DNA from: Sphingosinicella sp041621755
GTDB taxonomy: Bacteria > Pseudomonadota > Alphaproteobacteria > Sphingomonadales > Sphingomonadaceae
NCBI GenBank assembly: GCA_041621755.1
Contig: JBFKAE010000044.1
Coordinates: forward strand, 1 to 21,221
DNA length: 21,221 bases
Direction of reading: 5' to 3'
Shown here: piece by piece, positions 1 to 6,654 of the stretch
Layout: each line of letters starts with the position of its first letter
Position numbering within the stretch: the first letter of the stretch is position 1
Notes under the pieces: model-generated
What the model was told of the DNA's origin: nothing
Databases searched by the model: none
The model's input: only the letters and a program-made list of their open reading frames with translations
Program-made: the position numbers and the translations under genes

Positions 1-286
1 CATGCTGCTTGATGAAGCCTATCGTCCGATCACGGTTCGCGAGGGCGAGCAGGTGATCGAACTGCCGGCGATCCAGGCAGTGTTCCGCGCGATGGGTGTC
101 GCTGCGATGAAGGGCAACCGCTTTGCGCAAAAGACGCTCGCAGAACTTGTGCAGAAGGTTGAAGACGAGAATCGCGCGACCCGCTCGGACTATATCCAGA
201 CGATGATCGACTATAAATATGAGGGTGAGAAATACTTGAAGCACCACCGCGACAACGGACTTCCCGAGCCCGAGATGCTGCCACAT
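1..286 (+). pseudogene. 3' part of a DUF5681-domain gene, truncated
   Basis: The reading frame is open from the window's left edge, so the true start lies outside. The first ~95 residues resemble the C-terminal half of DUF5681 proteins: an EAYRP motif, then MKGNRFAQKTLAE, then a charged helix ending in GLPEPEMLPH. I recognise this family from sphingomonad genomes; its function is not established. After the PH at about base 286 the expected family C-terminus is absent, and the frame continues into unrelated sequence and then IS66-like sequence. I read this as a gene truncated by rearrangement or IS insertion. The frame stays open to 847, but that stretch crosses the IS remnant and should not be taken as one protein. 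Family call moderately sure; truncation point approximate. Confidence 0.55.
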
Positions 287-379
287 GCCATGAGCCGAAT
301 CCAGCTCTCACCTGGCTCTGGAATCGGCAGATCGAGACGACGCGCAATTTCCGCTGTAATTGGATTATGGGTAGAGGCG

Positions 380-496
380 TCAAAGCTGGGGCCAAGTTGC
401 TTGCACGCCGCATATTGCGAGCTGCACGGCCTGCCGTTGAAGCGTTTCGGCAATTGGCGGGCGCAGTTCAAGGACGAGGATGCGGTGGCGGAAGCC
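380..496 (+). pseudogene. IS66 accessory ORF remnant
   Basis: About 39 codons, in the same frame as the truncated DUF5681 gene, carry the helix-turn-helix-like signature of small IS66 accessory proteins: an AAYCELHGLP core, a conserved Phe five residues on, then NWR. The usual N-terminus is missing and there is no start codon of its own. The stretch between the DUF5681 fragment and this piece (287-379) is not recognised. It reads as debris of the element's first gene. Confidence 0.45.
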
Positions 497-572
497 ATAG
501 ACATATGGCCAGCCATATGTCTGACAGGAAAATTGAGCCGGTCTCCACAGCTATGTTCCATCGGGGCGGTCG

Positions 573-953
573 ATGCCGGAGGCTCGTCGCGACTTTCGAT
601 TGAACGACAAAAGGCGAATTGTTGCGGAAGCCACAGCGCCCGGTGCTTCATTGTCAGTTGTCGCGCGTCGTTATGGAATCGACAAGCCTTTGCTGTTCCG
701 TTGGAAGCGGGAGCTTGCTCCGCCCACACCGCCGGTATTCGTACCCGTGACGATGGCAGATGGTGGAGCGGGACCGGAACCAGTGATGGCTATACCTGCC
801 GCAGCGCCGGTTGCCGCGCCGTTCATTCTCGAACGGTCGCCTCATGAGATCGAACTGGAGCTGACCGGCGGTCGGCGGATCCGCTTTGGCCGCGATACCG
901 ATCCGGGGACGGTGCGCAGCATGGTCGCGATGCTGGAAGGAGCGCGGCCATGA
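573..953 (+). CDS. IS66 family TnpA-like accessory protein
   Basis: A 126-residue ORF with an N-terminal helix-turn-helix region (KRRIVAEA, then SVVARRYGI, then LFRWKRE) typical of IS66 TnpA, followed by a Pro/Ala-rich linker and a C-terminal segment (IELELTGGRRIRFG, then a VRSMVAML helix) that is also common in these proteins. Its stop overlaps the TnpB start as ATGA. An MSDRKIEPVSTAM segment that looks like the genuine IS66 N-terminus lies at 517-555 in another frame, so the original start was probably there and a small indel around 550-570 separated it. The ORF may still be translated from 573, but the rest of the transposition machinery is broken or missing. Confidence 0.6.
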   Translation: MPEARRDFRLNDKRRIVAEATAPGASLSVVARRYGIDKPLLFRWKRELAPPTPPVFVPVTMADGGAGPEPVMAIPAAAPVAAPFILERSPHEIELELTGGRRIRFGRDTDPGTVRSMVAMLEGARP

Positions 954-1287
954 TGCTGCTTCCCACCGGCACGAGCGTGCGCATCCATATAGCGGAGGGG
1001 TTACGGATATTAGGAAGGGCATAGATGGGCTGGCGATGCTTGTGCAGAATGTGCTGCGCGACGATCCGTTCTCGGGTCACCTGTTCGCGTTCCGGGGTCG
1101 CAAGGCCAATCTGACCAAGATCGTGTTCTGGGCGGAATGGCCCAAGGTTCCGCCAGCGAAGCTGGTGGAAAGACCATGGCGGGCGGTAATGGTCTGTGTC
1201 TGTTCACCAAGCGTCTTGACCATGGCGAGTTTATCTGGCCGCAGGTCGATAACCGGGGCGGAAAAGTCGTGCTGAGTTCCGCGCAAC
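950..1287 (+). pseudogene. IS66 TnpB, frameshifted
   Basis: The start (MMLLPTGT) overlaps the tnpA stop. The first frame ends at a stop at 1022-1024, but the family sequence (GVTDIRKGIDGLAMLVQNV..., DPFSGHLFAFRGR) continues one frame over from about 1000. A second change occurs near 1130-1192, after which GLCLFTKRLD...GGKVVLSSAQL continues in the third frame. The second break coincides with a near-perfect direct repeat, GGGCGGAATGG (1130) and GGGCGGTAATGG (1181), spaced 51 bp apart, consistent with an insertion or duplication. Homology stops near 1287. TnpB is a small protein of unclear role in IS66 transposition; this copy cannot make it. Confidence 0.6.
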
Positions 1288-1398
1288 TATGCCGCAACCT
1301 ATACGGCAACCCTCGAAGCCATAGACGGCTTGTCTGCGGACGAACTTGACCGGATCATGTACCGCACTGCCCAACGCTTCTATCTGCGCCAGACATGA
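1288..1398 (+). pseudogene. C-terminal remnant of an amidohydrolase (Amidohydro_2 type)
   Basis: Immediately after the TnpB remnant an in-frame stretch of ~36 codons ends at TGA 1396-1398. It reads NYAATYTATLEAIDGL, then SADELDRIMYRTAQRFYL. This matches the C-terminal signature of ACMSD-like amidohydrolases (short acidic helix, then I(L/M)Y..NA.R.Y). The intact amidohydrolase at 18337-19500 ends in the equivalent motif (VSNILYNNAARLYGL). No start codon or upstream catalytic part is present. The likely history is that an amidohydrolase gene lost its 5' part through IS-mediated deletion. Confidence 0.5.
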
Positions 1399-1772
1399 AG
1401 AGGCACCGTCAGGATTCAGCGTCTATCGCGTATCAATGAGAACGCAGGCGAGCACTGCCTATTCGTCGCCTTCGACACGCCAGCCATGCATGCATGCATG
1501 CCTGCTGCACGAAATAATTCAGCGTATCCTTGCGATACATGGTTGGGTGTTTGGCCGCCCGCAGTTCATCTAGCGTCGGCACGTGGATACTGTTGAGGGA
1601 AGCATGGAATTCCAGCATCTCTTCTGACGTAGCGTCATATATTACGCTTGAGATGAGCTGTAAGTGGCATGGAAGACATAGGCTGTAGAGTATCTCACAC
1701 TGCACTTTGCGACAAATGTAGCTTTCGCTGCGATCGTAAAATCAGCCGTTTCAATAATACAATAGCGAACGC
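1399..1772. other. 374-bp stretch without a recognised gene
   Basis: Nothing here could be assigned to a family. On the minus strand a 90-codon frame (1433-1705) has a protein-like middle section (SEEMLEFHASLN, then PTLDELRAAKH) but no convincing ribosome-binding site, and its C-terminal part becomes Arg-rich after the CATG repeat. It could be the remnant of another gene lost in the same rearrangement. No clear terminator hairpin with a T tract was seen downstream of the SMP-30 gene that ends at 1773. Confidence 0.3.
1485..1500. repeat. Four tandem CATG units, a perfect 16-bp palindrome
   Basis: CATG is repeated four times without interruption, giving a self-complementary 16-mer. It lies in the non-coding stretch between the IS remnant and the SMP-30 gene, at the point where the unidentified minus-strand frame stops looking protein-like. 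Such tracts can slip during replication. No function can be assigned. Confidence 0.7.
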
Positions 1773-2822
1773 TCATATTGCGAAAAGTGGCTTCATACCT
1801 GGACGGGGCCAGTCCATTGCCAAAAGCTGCCCCCGCAGCGAAAGCGTGGCAATACAGACACGACGGTCCTCGCCGGCAAAAGTAAGGTTGGTCGTCAGCT
1901 TGTCCTCGGTCGGGGTAAATTCCGCGAATTGTCCATCATCTGTGAAACGAGTAAGCCCGGCCCGATCCAGCGTGCCGACGACGATACTCCCGTCCACCTC
2001 TACCTTCATTGAATCAAATTCGTAGTTCCCGGCCGGACAAGCAAAAAGCCGCAATGACTCAATCTCTCCCGGTGCAGAAATGCGTCCACTGAGTACCCGA
2101 CGCTCATGCGTCTCAGAGACGTAAAGCGTTTTGCCGTCCGGAGAGATAGCCACGCCGTTCGGGGATCCCATAGGATATTCAACGCGCTTAATATAATTGC
2201 CATCGGCTTTAGCATAATAAAGGCCGCCATAAGCGCGAGAATGCGCGAGCGGCTTTCCCCAATCCGTGAACCAGAAACCACCATCGGAATCAAAGACCAA
2301 GTCATTCGGGCTGTTGAGTTTTATGCCGTCGCAATCAGAATATAGTGTTTCGAATGCCCCAGTCTTCAGATTGACTGCTTGTATTGATCCGCCGGAATAA
2401 TCGCCCAATCCCACGGGGAGGCGCAAGCCCGAAGGTAATGTGTCCCATTGAAAGCCGCCGTTGTTACAAATATATACCCGTCCATCGGGCCCCATAGCTG
2501 CCCCATTTGGACCTCCACCCAACTCCGCTATGACTTCCACGCAACCGTCAGGATAACACCGCGACAGTGTTCCGCCCTCAACCTCCACCACCAGGATGGT
2601 GCCGTCTTCCATCCATATCGGGCCTTCGGGCAAACGAAGCCCTTCTATAATGACCCTTGGATTTTGCGGGGGCACAACGGTTTCTTTTGCAGGTTCGAAC
2701 GGATCCGGAGCGGCTGCATCCAGAACTTTTGGTTCGGGCGGTTCCCGCCGGACAATCTGTCCGACGGGATAGTGATGATGGCCGCCACCAGTCCGTTGCG
2801 CGTGCGAGGTTGTCAAAGGCAT
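1773..2822 (-). CDS. SMP-30/gluconolactonase/LRE family protein
   Basis: A 349-residue six-bladed beta-propeller of the SMP-30/gluconolactonase family, enzymes that open lactones using one bound divalent metal. Family landmarks in order: LPEGPIW (Glu66), GGGPNGAAMGPDG (~102-114), SPNDLVFD (Asn173), FWFTDWG (~183-189), SPNGVAISPDGKTLYVSE (Asn222) and FDSMKVEVDG (Asp270). Glu66, Asn173 and/or Asn222, and Asp270 are the expected metal ligands. The first ~55 residues form an unusual Pro-rich extension with a GGGHHH run and no signal peptide; family members usually begin near residue 56. The ATG at 2822 is preceded by GGTGGG, and no later start is clearly better. It is the last gene of the left operon, 86 bp after the TonB receptor gene. 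Likely substrate: a lactone or cyclic ester intermediate of the pathway, not necessarily a sugar lactone. Confidence 0.85.
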   Translation of the reverse strand: MPLTTSHAQRTGGGHHHYPVGQIVRREPPEPKVLDAAAPDPFEPAKETVVPPQNPRVIIEGLRLPEGPIWMEDGTILVVEVEGGTLSRCYPDGCVEVIAELGGGPNGAAMGPDGRVYICNNGGFQWDTLPSGLRLPVGLGDYSGGSIQAVNLKTGAFETLYSDCDGIKLNSPNDLVFDSDGGFWFTDWGKPLAHSRAYGGLYYAKADGNYIKRVEYPMGSPNGVAISPDGKTLYVSETHERRVLSGRISAPGEIESLRLFACPAGNYEFDSMKVEVDGSIVVGTLDRAGLTRFTDDGQFAEFTPTEDKLTTNLTFAGEDRRVCIATLSLRGQLLAMDWPRPGMKPLFAI

Positions 2823-2908
2823 CTAGATCCCACCATTTCTACTCTGCCTCAGGACCCAGGCAGCATCAAATTAAGTTATGACAAAACCCGACTCAAAGAT
2901 CATGGCCA

Positions 2909-5161
2909 TCAGAATTTATAGTTGGCCATCAGCCCGATCTGCCGCGGAGCATTATAAGCCGGAGCATCCGCCTGACCGGCGAGGAGAGCTCCAGAAAAAT
3001 ATATCTCGTTGGTTATATTGCGACCGAACGCGGTAAATTTCCAGTTGCTCTGACTGGGCTGGAAACTGATGCTACCATTTACAGTGCTGTAACCGCCCGT
3101 TTTGAGACGCTGCAGCAGATCAAAATGATAGTTGCTGACATAGGAGTAGGAAGCCGTGACGCCAATTTCACCGGCATCAATATCGGTCACATAGTTTACG
3201 GTCATGCCTCCTGTGAACTTCGGCGCCTTGATCATACGATCGCCGCTCGCATCAACCGTGACCTGCTGCATGCCATTAGGCGTATTGGGCAAGGCAAATG
3301 CAACACCCGAAGTAAAGTCCAGATATTCAGCATGGATCAGCCATGAAGCGTTGGCCGCAATATTCAGTTCGGGTGTGATATCATAATTGATATCGCCTTC
3401 CACGCCGTAAATCTCGGCATTGGCGGCGTTGGTCAGGATCGTCCGGGCGCCGTCAAAAAATTGCACCTGCAAGTCCTTGTAATCGTAATAATAACCCGCG
3501 AAATTCATGACAACATCGGAAAGAGAGGCCTTCACCCCGACTTCATACGAGGTAACTTTTTCTGGTGAAGCGCCCTGATCATTTTGCTCGATCGATTGCA
3601 GAACGGCGCTTTTGAAGCCTTTCGAATAAGTAAAATAAACATTGGCTTCGGGAATGAAATCATAGCGAACTGAAAGTCGCGGTGTCCAGGCCGTATCGAC
3701 AACCGGCCCGGTCGAGGGGAACCTTGGGTTGATATTACCGCTACCGACACGCTTTTCATGGCTGTAGCGCATACCGGCCAATAGATGCAGGCTATCTGTC
3801 GCATCCCAAGTCAGTTCACCAAAGCCGGACCAGGCGTCCGTTTCGACCGTTCCGACGAGATATACTGGCCCTTGTCCGGAAATGTCGCCGTTACTATCGA
3901 GAACAGGATTGATGTCACTGACGATAGTATTTTTATCGGAGAAGTACATTGCACCAGCTACGAGCTGGAAATCGCCCCAACCGTCTGAAGTAAAGCTGAC
4001 TTCCTGCTGAAAAGTCTTTCCCGGATATAATTCATTGTAAATGATGCAATTGAAGGTGGCGACACACGTTGGGGAATCCGCGGCTGAGATCGGCACGATC
4101 AATTGCGCCTTAATATCCAGATAAGACGTCAGTGATGACAGGCTACCAATGCCAGGGCCCAGATCCCAATCAAACTTTCCGAAAACCGACTTTTCCGTGA
4201 CGTAATGCTGTCCAACGCCGTTGCGTAACGGCGAAGCGACATGCCAGATTTCCGTCGGTACAGTGCCGTCCGGATAGAACTTGACATTGGTGTTGCCATT
4301 CAGCGGCTGCGACGCGAACGATGTCTCATCCTCACGATCGGCATAAGAACCGCCAAGAAGTATCCTTACATTATCCGTTGGCGTAAGCAGCAGCTTACCA
4401 CGCACATTGATCTTTTCGACCCGTCCTGTTCTCTCTCCGGTCAGATCATTGGTCAAATATCCATCAATCCATTGATAATATCCGGAAATACTCGCTGCGA
4501 GGAAGTCATCGACGATTGGGCCCGCGACATATCCTTTTACAACAATATCATGCGACGTGCGGGCGCTACCACCGGTAAAGATGCCATCGCTCACTGTAAT
4601 ACTGCCCGTTGGAGAAAAGGACGGATCAATGGTACGCACAACGATAGCGCCGCCGGTTGCATTCCGCCCGAACAACGTGCCCTGCGGCCCCTTTAGCACC
4701 TCGACCTGTTCAACACCGGCCAGGTCCTGAAAATTGGCAGCAATATTAGGCTGATACACCCCGTCGATATATATTGCAGTGGGGGACTCCGCACCCGCCT
4801 GACCAAGAGAGGACTGCACGCCGCGGATCGTTGGCGACGAAAGACCGTTCTGGCCGGTAAAGACGAGGCCGGGCGCAATATTGCCCAAATCCTTCAGATT
4901 GGTGATTCCGGCGTTCTCGAGCCCTTCAGCATTAACTGCCGTGATCGAAATCGGTACATTCTTCAATGACTCGCTGCGCCGTAGCGCGGAAACGACAATA
5001 TCTTTCGTACCGTCATCGTATTCGCTATCGTTTACAGCATGCGACGCAGAAACAGGCTCCCCAGCTGCCGGTATCGAAGTGGTATCTTGAGCATAAGCGA
5101 CGTTTGTCGCAGTCATAGCGATGCATATGAGAGATGATCCATAAAGGCTTTTAATGGACAT
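2909..5161 (-). CDS. TonB-dependent outer-membrane receptor
   Basis: A 750-residue TonB-dependent receptor, the usual length for this class. Residues 1-24 form a signal peptide ending AYA before Gln25. A TonB-box-like DIVVSA lies at ~54-59. The plug domain follows (~65-180: NVPISITAVNAEGLE, PTIRGVQSS, AIYIDGVY, VEVLKGPQGTLFGRNATGGAI). The rest is a 22-strand-type barrel with many alternating aromatic/polar strands, ending in Phe750, the C-terminal signal for BAM insertion. A strong ribosome-binding site (TTGGAGGAA) sits just upstream of the ATG. Sphingomonads use such receptors to import large or hydrophobic carbon sources; here it probably takes up the island's substrate. A palindrome lies in the 90-bp spacer upstream. 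Ligand specificity cannot be predicted from sequence alone. Confidence 0.95.
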   Translation of the reverse strand: MSIKSLYGSSLICIAMTATNVAYAQDTTSIPAAGEPVSASHAVNDSEYDDGTKDIVVSALRRSESLKNVPISITAVNAEGLENAGITNLKDLGNIAPGLVFTGQNGLSSPTIRGVQSSLGQAGAESPTAIYIDGVYQPNIAANFQDLAGVEQVEVLKGPQGTLFGRNATGGAIVVRTIDPSFSPTGSITVSDGIFTGGSARTSHDIVVKGYVAGPIVDDFLAASISGYYQWIDGYLTNDLTGERTGRVEKINVRGKLLLTPTDNVRILLGGSYADREDETSFASQPLNGNTNVKFYPDGTVPTEIWHVASPLRNGVGQHYVTEKSVFGKFDWDLGPGIGSLSSLTSYLDIKAQLIVPISAADSPTCVATFNCIIYNELYPGKTFQQEVSFTSDGWGDFQLVAGAMYFSDKNTIVSDINPVLDSNGDISGQGPVYLVGTVETDAWSGFGELTWDATDSLHLLAGMRYSHEKRVGSGNINPRFPSTGPVVDTAWTPRLSVRYDFIPEANVYFTYSKGFKSAVLQSIEQNDQGASPEKVTSYEVGVKASLSDVVMNFAGYYYDYKDLQVQFFDGARTILTNAANAEIYGVEGDINYDITPELNIAANASWLIHAEYLDFTSGVAFALPNTPNGMQQVTVDASGDRMIKAPKFTGGMTVNYVTDIDAGEIGVTASYSYVSNYHFDLLQRLKTGGYSTVNGSISFQPSQSNWKFTAFGRNITNEIYFSGALLAGQADAPAYNAPRQIGLMANYKF

Positions 5162-5180
5162 AATTATATTCCTCCAAGAA
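5153..5180 (-). promoter_or_regulatory. Strong ribosome-binding site of the TonB receptor gene
   Basis: Reading the minus strand, TTGGAGGAA lies about 8 bases before the ATG at 5161 in an AT-rich leader. It is the best Shine-Dalgarno sequence in the left operon and fixes the receptor start. A high translation rate fits an abundant outer-membrane protein. Confidence 0.6.
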
Positions 5181-5225
5181 ATTGTTTTTATTGGATTATT
5201 TGTTTAATAATGATGTTTTATCTGA

Positions 5226-5238
5226 GCGCTTTTAGCGC
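5226..5238. promoter_or_regulatory. Inverted repeat upstream of the TonB receptor gene
   Basis: GCGCT-TTT-AGCGC is a perfect 5-bp inverted repeat with a 3-bp spacer. It lies in the AT-rich 90-bp gap between the SnoaL-like gene (stop at 5252) and the TonB receptor gene (start at 5161). No T tract follows, so it is a poor intrinsic terminator. It could be an operator for the receptor gene or an mRNA processing hairpin that gives the receptor a separate expression level. The call rests on symmetry and position only. Confidence 0.3.
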
Positions 5239-5251
5239 AAGTTACTAGCTG

Positions 5252-5764
5252 TTATTCATTGGCATAAACCGGATCGGATCGGTCAGGTCGTGACATAAGA
5301 CCGGGATCGAGATTTGGTATTTCGATTGGCGCTGCCCCAGTATTAAGGATTGTGTAACAGTCGATAATCGCTCGGCGATAGCCAATCCGCCATTTCCCGT
5401 CCCTGCAGCACCAATCGTCAAGATAACGGGTCGACCAGTTATGCTCGACAACCAAGCCTTTGGCATCCTTGCCGAGAGCCCGGGCGACGCCGTAAGATTC
5501 ACTTTTGCCCGTTTCTCCATTCACTTCTATGAGAGAAGAAGTAATCTGGTGCGATGAAGCAAAAAATGCCTCTTTATTCATTTGAAACGTTGTATCGACC
5601 AGTTGCGCTGCGGTCATTTCTGGAAGACCGGGATAATGAGCGCGCCCTTCAACATCGAAAACGCGCAATGCCAGCTCACGATCATAGCGATCATAAGCAC
5701 GGCAATAAAGATGCAGCACATCCCTTATTGCCATATTGGCATTGATTTCATTTTGATTAGTCAC
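5252..5764 (-). CDS. SnoaL-like / NTF2-fold protein
   Basis: A 170-residue protein of the SnoaL-like (NTF2-fold) group, small cone-shaped enzymes that act as isomerases, dehydratases or cyclases and are very common in sphingomonad catabolic clusters. Family landmarks: an N-terminal helix with LYCRAYDRYD (17-28, candidate active-site Tyr/Asp), the SSHQITSSLIEVNG strand (His72), and the C-terminal W..RDGKWRIGYRR strand (~118-131). The start is GTG at 5764, giving MTNQNEIN with only a weak purine-rich ribosome site; an in-frame ATG ten codons later is possible. The gene lies 32 bp after the SDR gene, in the same operon. The beta subunits of Rieske dioxygenases share this fold, so an accessory role to the oxygenase at 6655-7875 cannot be excluded. 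Confidence 0.8.
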   Translation of the reverse strand: MTNQNEINANMAIRDVLHLYCRAYDRYDRELALRVFDVEGRAHYPGLPEMTAAQLVDTTFQMNKEAFFASSHQITSSLIEVNGETGKSESYGVARALGKDAKGLVVEHNWSTRYLDDWCCRDGKWRIGYRRAIIDCYTILNTGAAPIEIPNLDPGLMSRPDRSDPVYANE

Positions 5765-5796
5765 AGAAATCTTTCTCTTTTCCCACTTTCAAACAA

Positions 5797-6549
5797 TCAA
5801 AGCGTTGTAAAGCCGCCATCGGCAGTCACCAGAGACCCCGTTACGAAACTGGATCGTGGACTTGCTAGAAATGCAATCACATTGGCGATCTCATTTGGCT
5901 CGCCAACCCGGCCAATCGGGTGGGACGGACCATAGCTGTCAAGCACCTCGCGGCTGTTCTCGACAAAATTTTCGAAAATTTTCGTTTGAACAACACCCGG
6001 CGCAACAGCGTTGGCACGAATGTTTTGTTTGCCAAATTCAACCGCAAGCACTCTTGTCATACCGAGTACTGCGGATTTGGAAGCGGCATATGCCGCAAGT
6101 TCCGGCATAGCGATAACCGCGAGCACCGACGACACGTTAACGATAGCGCCGCCCCCGCGCTCAATCATTAGTGGAATGGCCTTCTGACAGTGGAGAAAAG
6201 GGCCCACAGCGTTCGTGGACATCAAGCCATTCCAATCGTCCATCGAAAAGTCGAGAAATGGCTTTGGCAAAGTTCGTCCGGCATTGTTCACGAGAATGTC
6301 GAGGGCACCAAAAGTTTCTTTAGCACAACTGACCGCCCGTTGCGCAGTGTCCTCGTCGCCAACATCCCCAACCACGGTGGCAACGCTATCCATCTGCGCA
6401 AGTTCTGCGACGGCGGGATTGATATCCTCAGCCACGATTTTAGCGCCCTGTTGTACTAGCAGTTCCACGGTACTGCGTCCGATACCGCTGGCAGCACCAG
6501 TCACTATCGCAACTTTTCCGTGAAGCCCCAAACTCAGGTCCTGCGTCAT
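5797..6549 (-). CDS. SDR family NAD(P)-dependent oxidoreductase
   Basis: A 250-residue classical short-chain dehydrogenase/reductase with every hallmark: TGAASGIG cofactor loop (17-24), Asp42 after the second strand (which favours NAD over NADP), NNAG (88-91), catalytic Ser140/Ser141, Tyr154 and Lys158 in the YAASK motif, and the PG loop at 184-185. The C-terminal FVTGSLVTADGGFTTL is typical. The reaction is reversible oxidation of a secondary alcohol to a ketone, here plausibly a hydroxylated intermediate or diol produced by the Rieske oxygenase encoded just upstream in the same operon (105-bp spacer). Substrate cannot be predicted. Upstream purines (GGGGTCG) form only a weak ribosome site. 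Confidence 0.92.
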   Translation of the reverse strand: MTQDLSLGLHGKVAIVTGAASGIGRSTVELLVQQGAKIVAEDINPAVAELAQMDSVATVVGDVGDEDTAQRAVSCAKETFGALDILVNNAGRTLPKPFLDFSMDDWNGLMSTNAVGPFLHCQKAIPLMIERGGGAIVNVSSVLAVIAMPELAAYAASKSAVLGMTRVLAVEFGKQNIRANAVAPGVVQTKIFENFVENSREVLDSYGPSHPIGRVGEPNEIANVIAFLASPRSSFVTGSLVTADGGFTTL

Positions 6550-6654
6550 ACTTATACGACCCCAAACATTATAATTTCTCTTGGCTTAGCTATCTCGCTA
6601 TCTCTTGCCTCTTGGATCCATGAGTACAGACCCGTTCAAAGCCAATCTACTATC

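Larger units (their letters stand above)
380..1287 (+). mobile_element. Decayed IS66-family insertion sequence (partial)
   Basis: Three IS66-type segments lie in order on the plus strand: an accessory ORF remnant with an AYCELHGL...F..WR motif (380-496), a TnpA-like ORF (573-953), and a TnpB ORF broken by at least two frame changes (950-1287). The TnpA stop and TnpB start overlap as ATGA, the usual IS66 layout. The large DDE transposase TnpC, which should follow TnpB, is absent; the sequence switches at about 1287 to the tail of an amidohydrolase. No terminal inverted repeats or target duplications could be identified, so the boundaries are those of the recognisable coding remnants. The element is almost certainly immobile on its own. 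Confidence 0.65.

Noticed and set aside
211..729. Minus-strand 172-codon frame with a protein-like NPITAEIARRLDLP segment
   Set aside because: It lies opposite the DUF5681 and IS66 remnants, no family was recognised, and there is no ribosome site. A short real fragment around 290-375 cannot be excluded but is not supported enough to call.
287..847. Continuous frame fusing DUF5681 with downstream sequence to 847
   Set aside because: After ~286 the sequence no longer follows the family, and most of the rest overlaps IS66 genes in other frames. The open frame is accidental, not a fusion protein.
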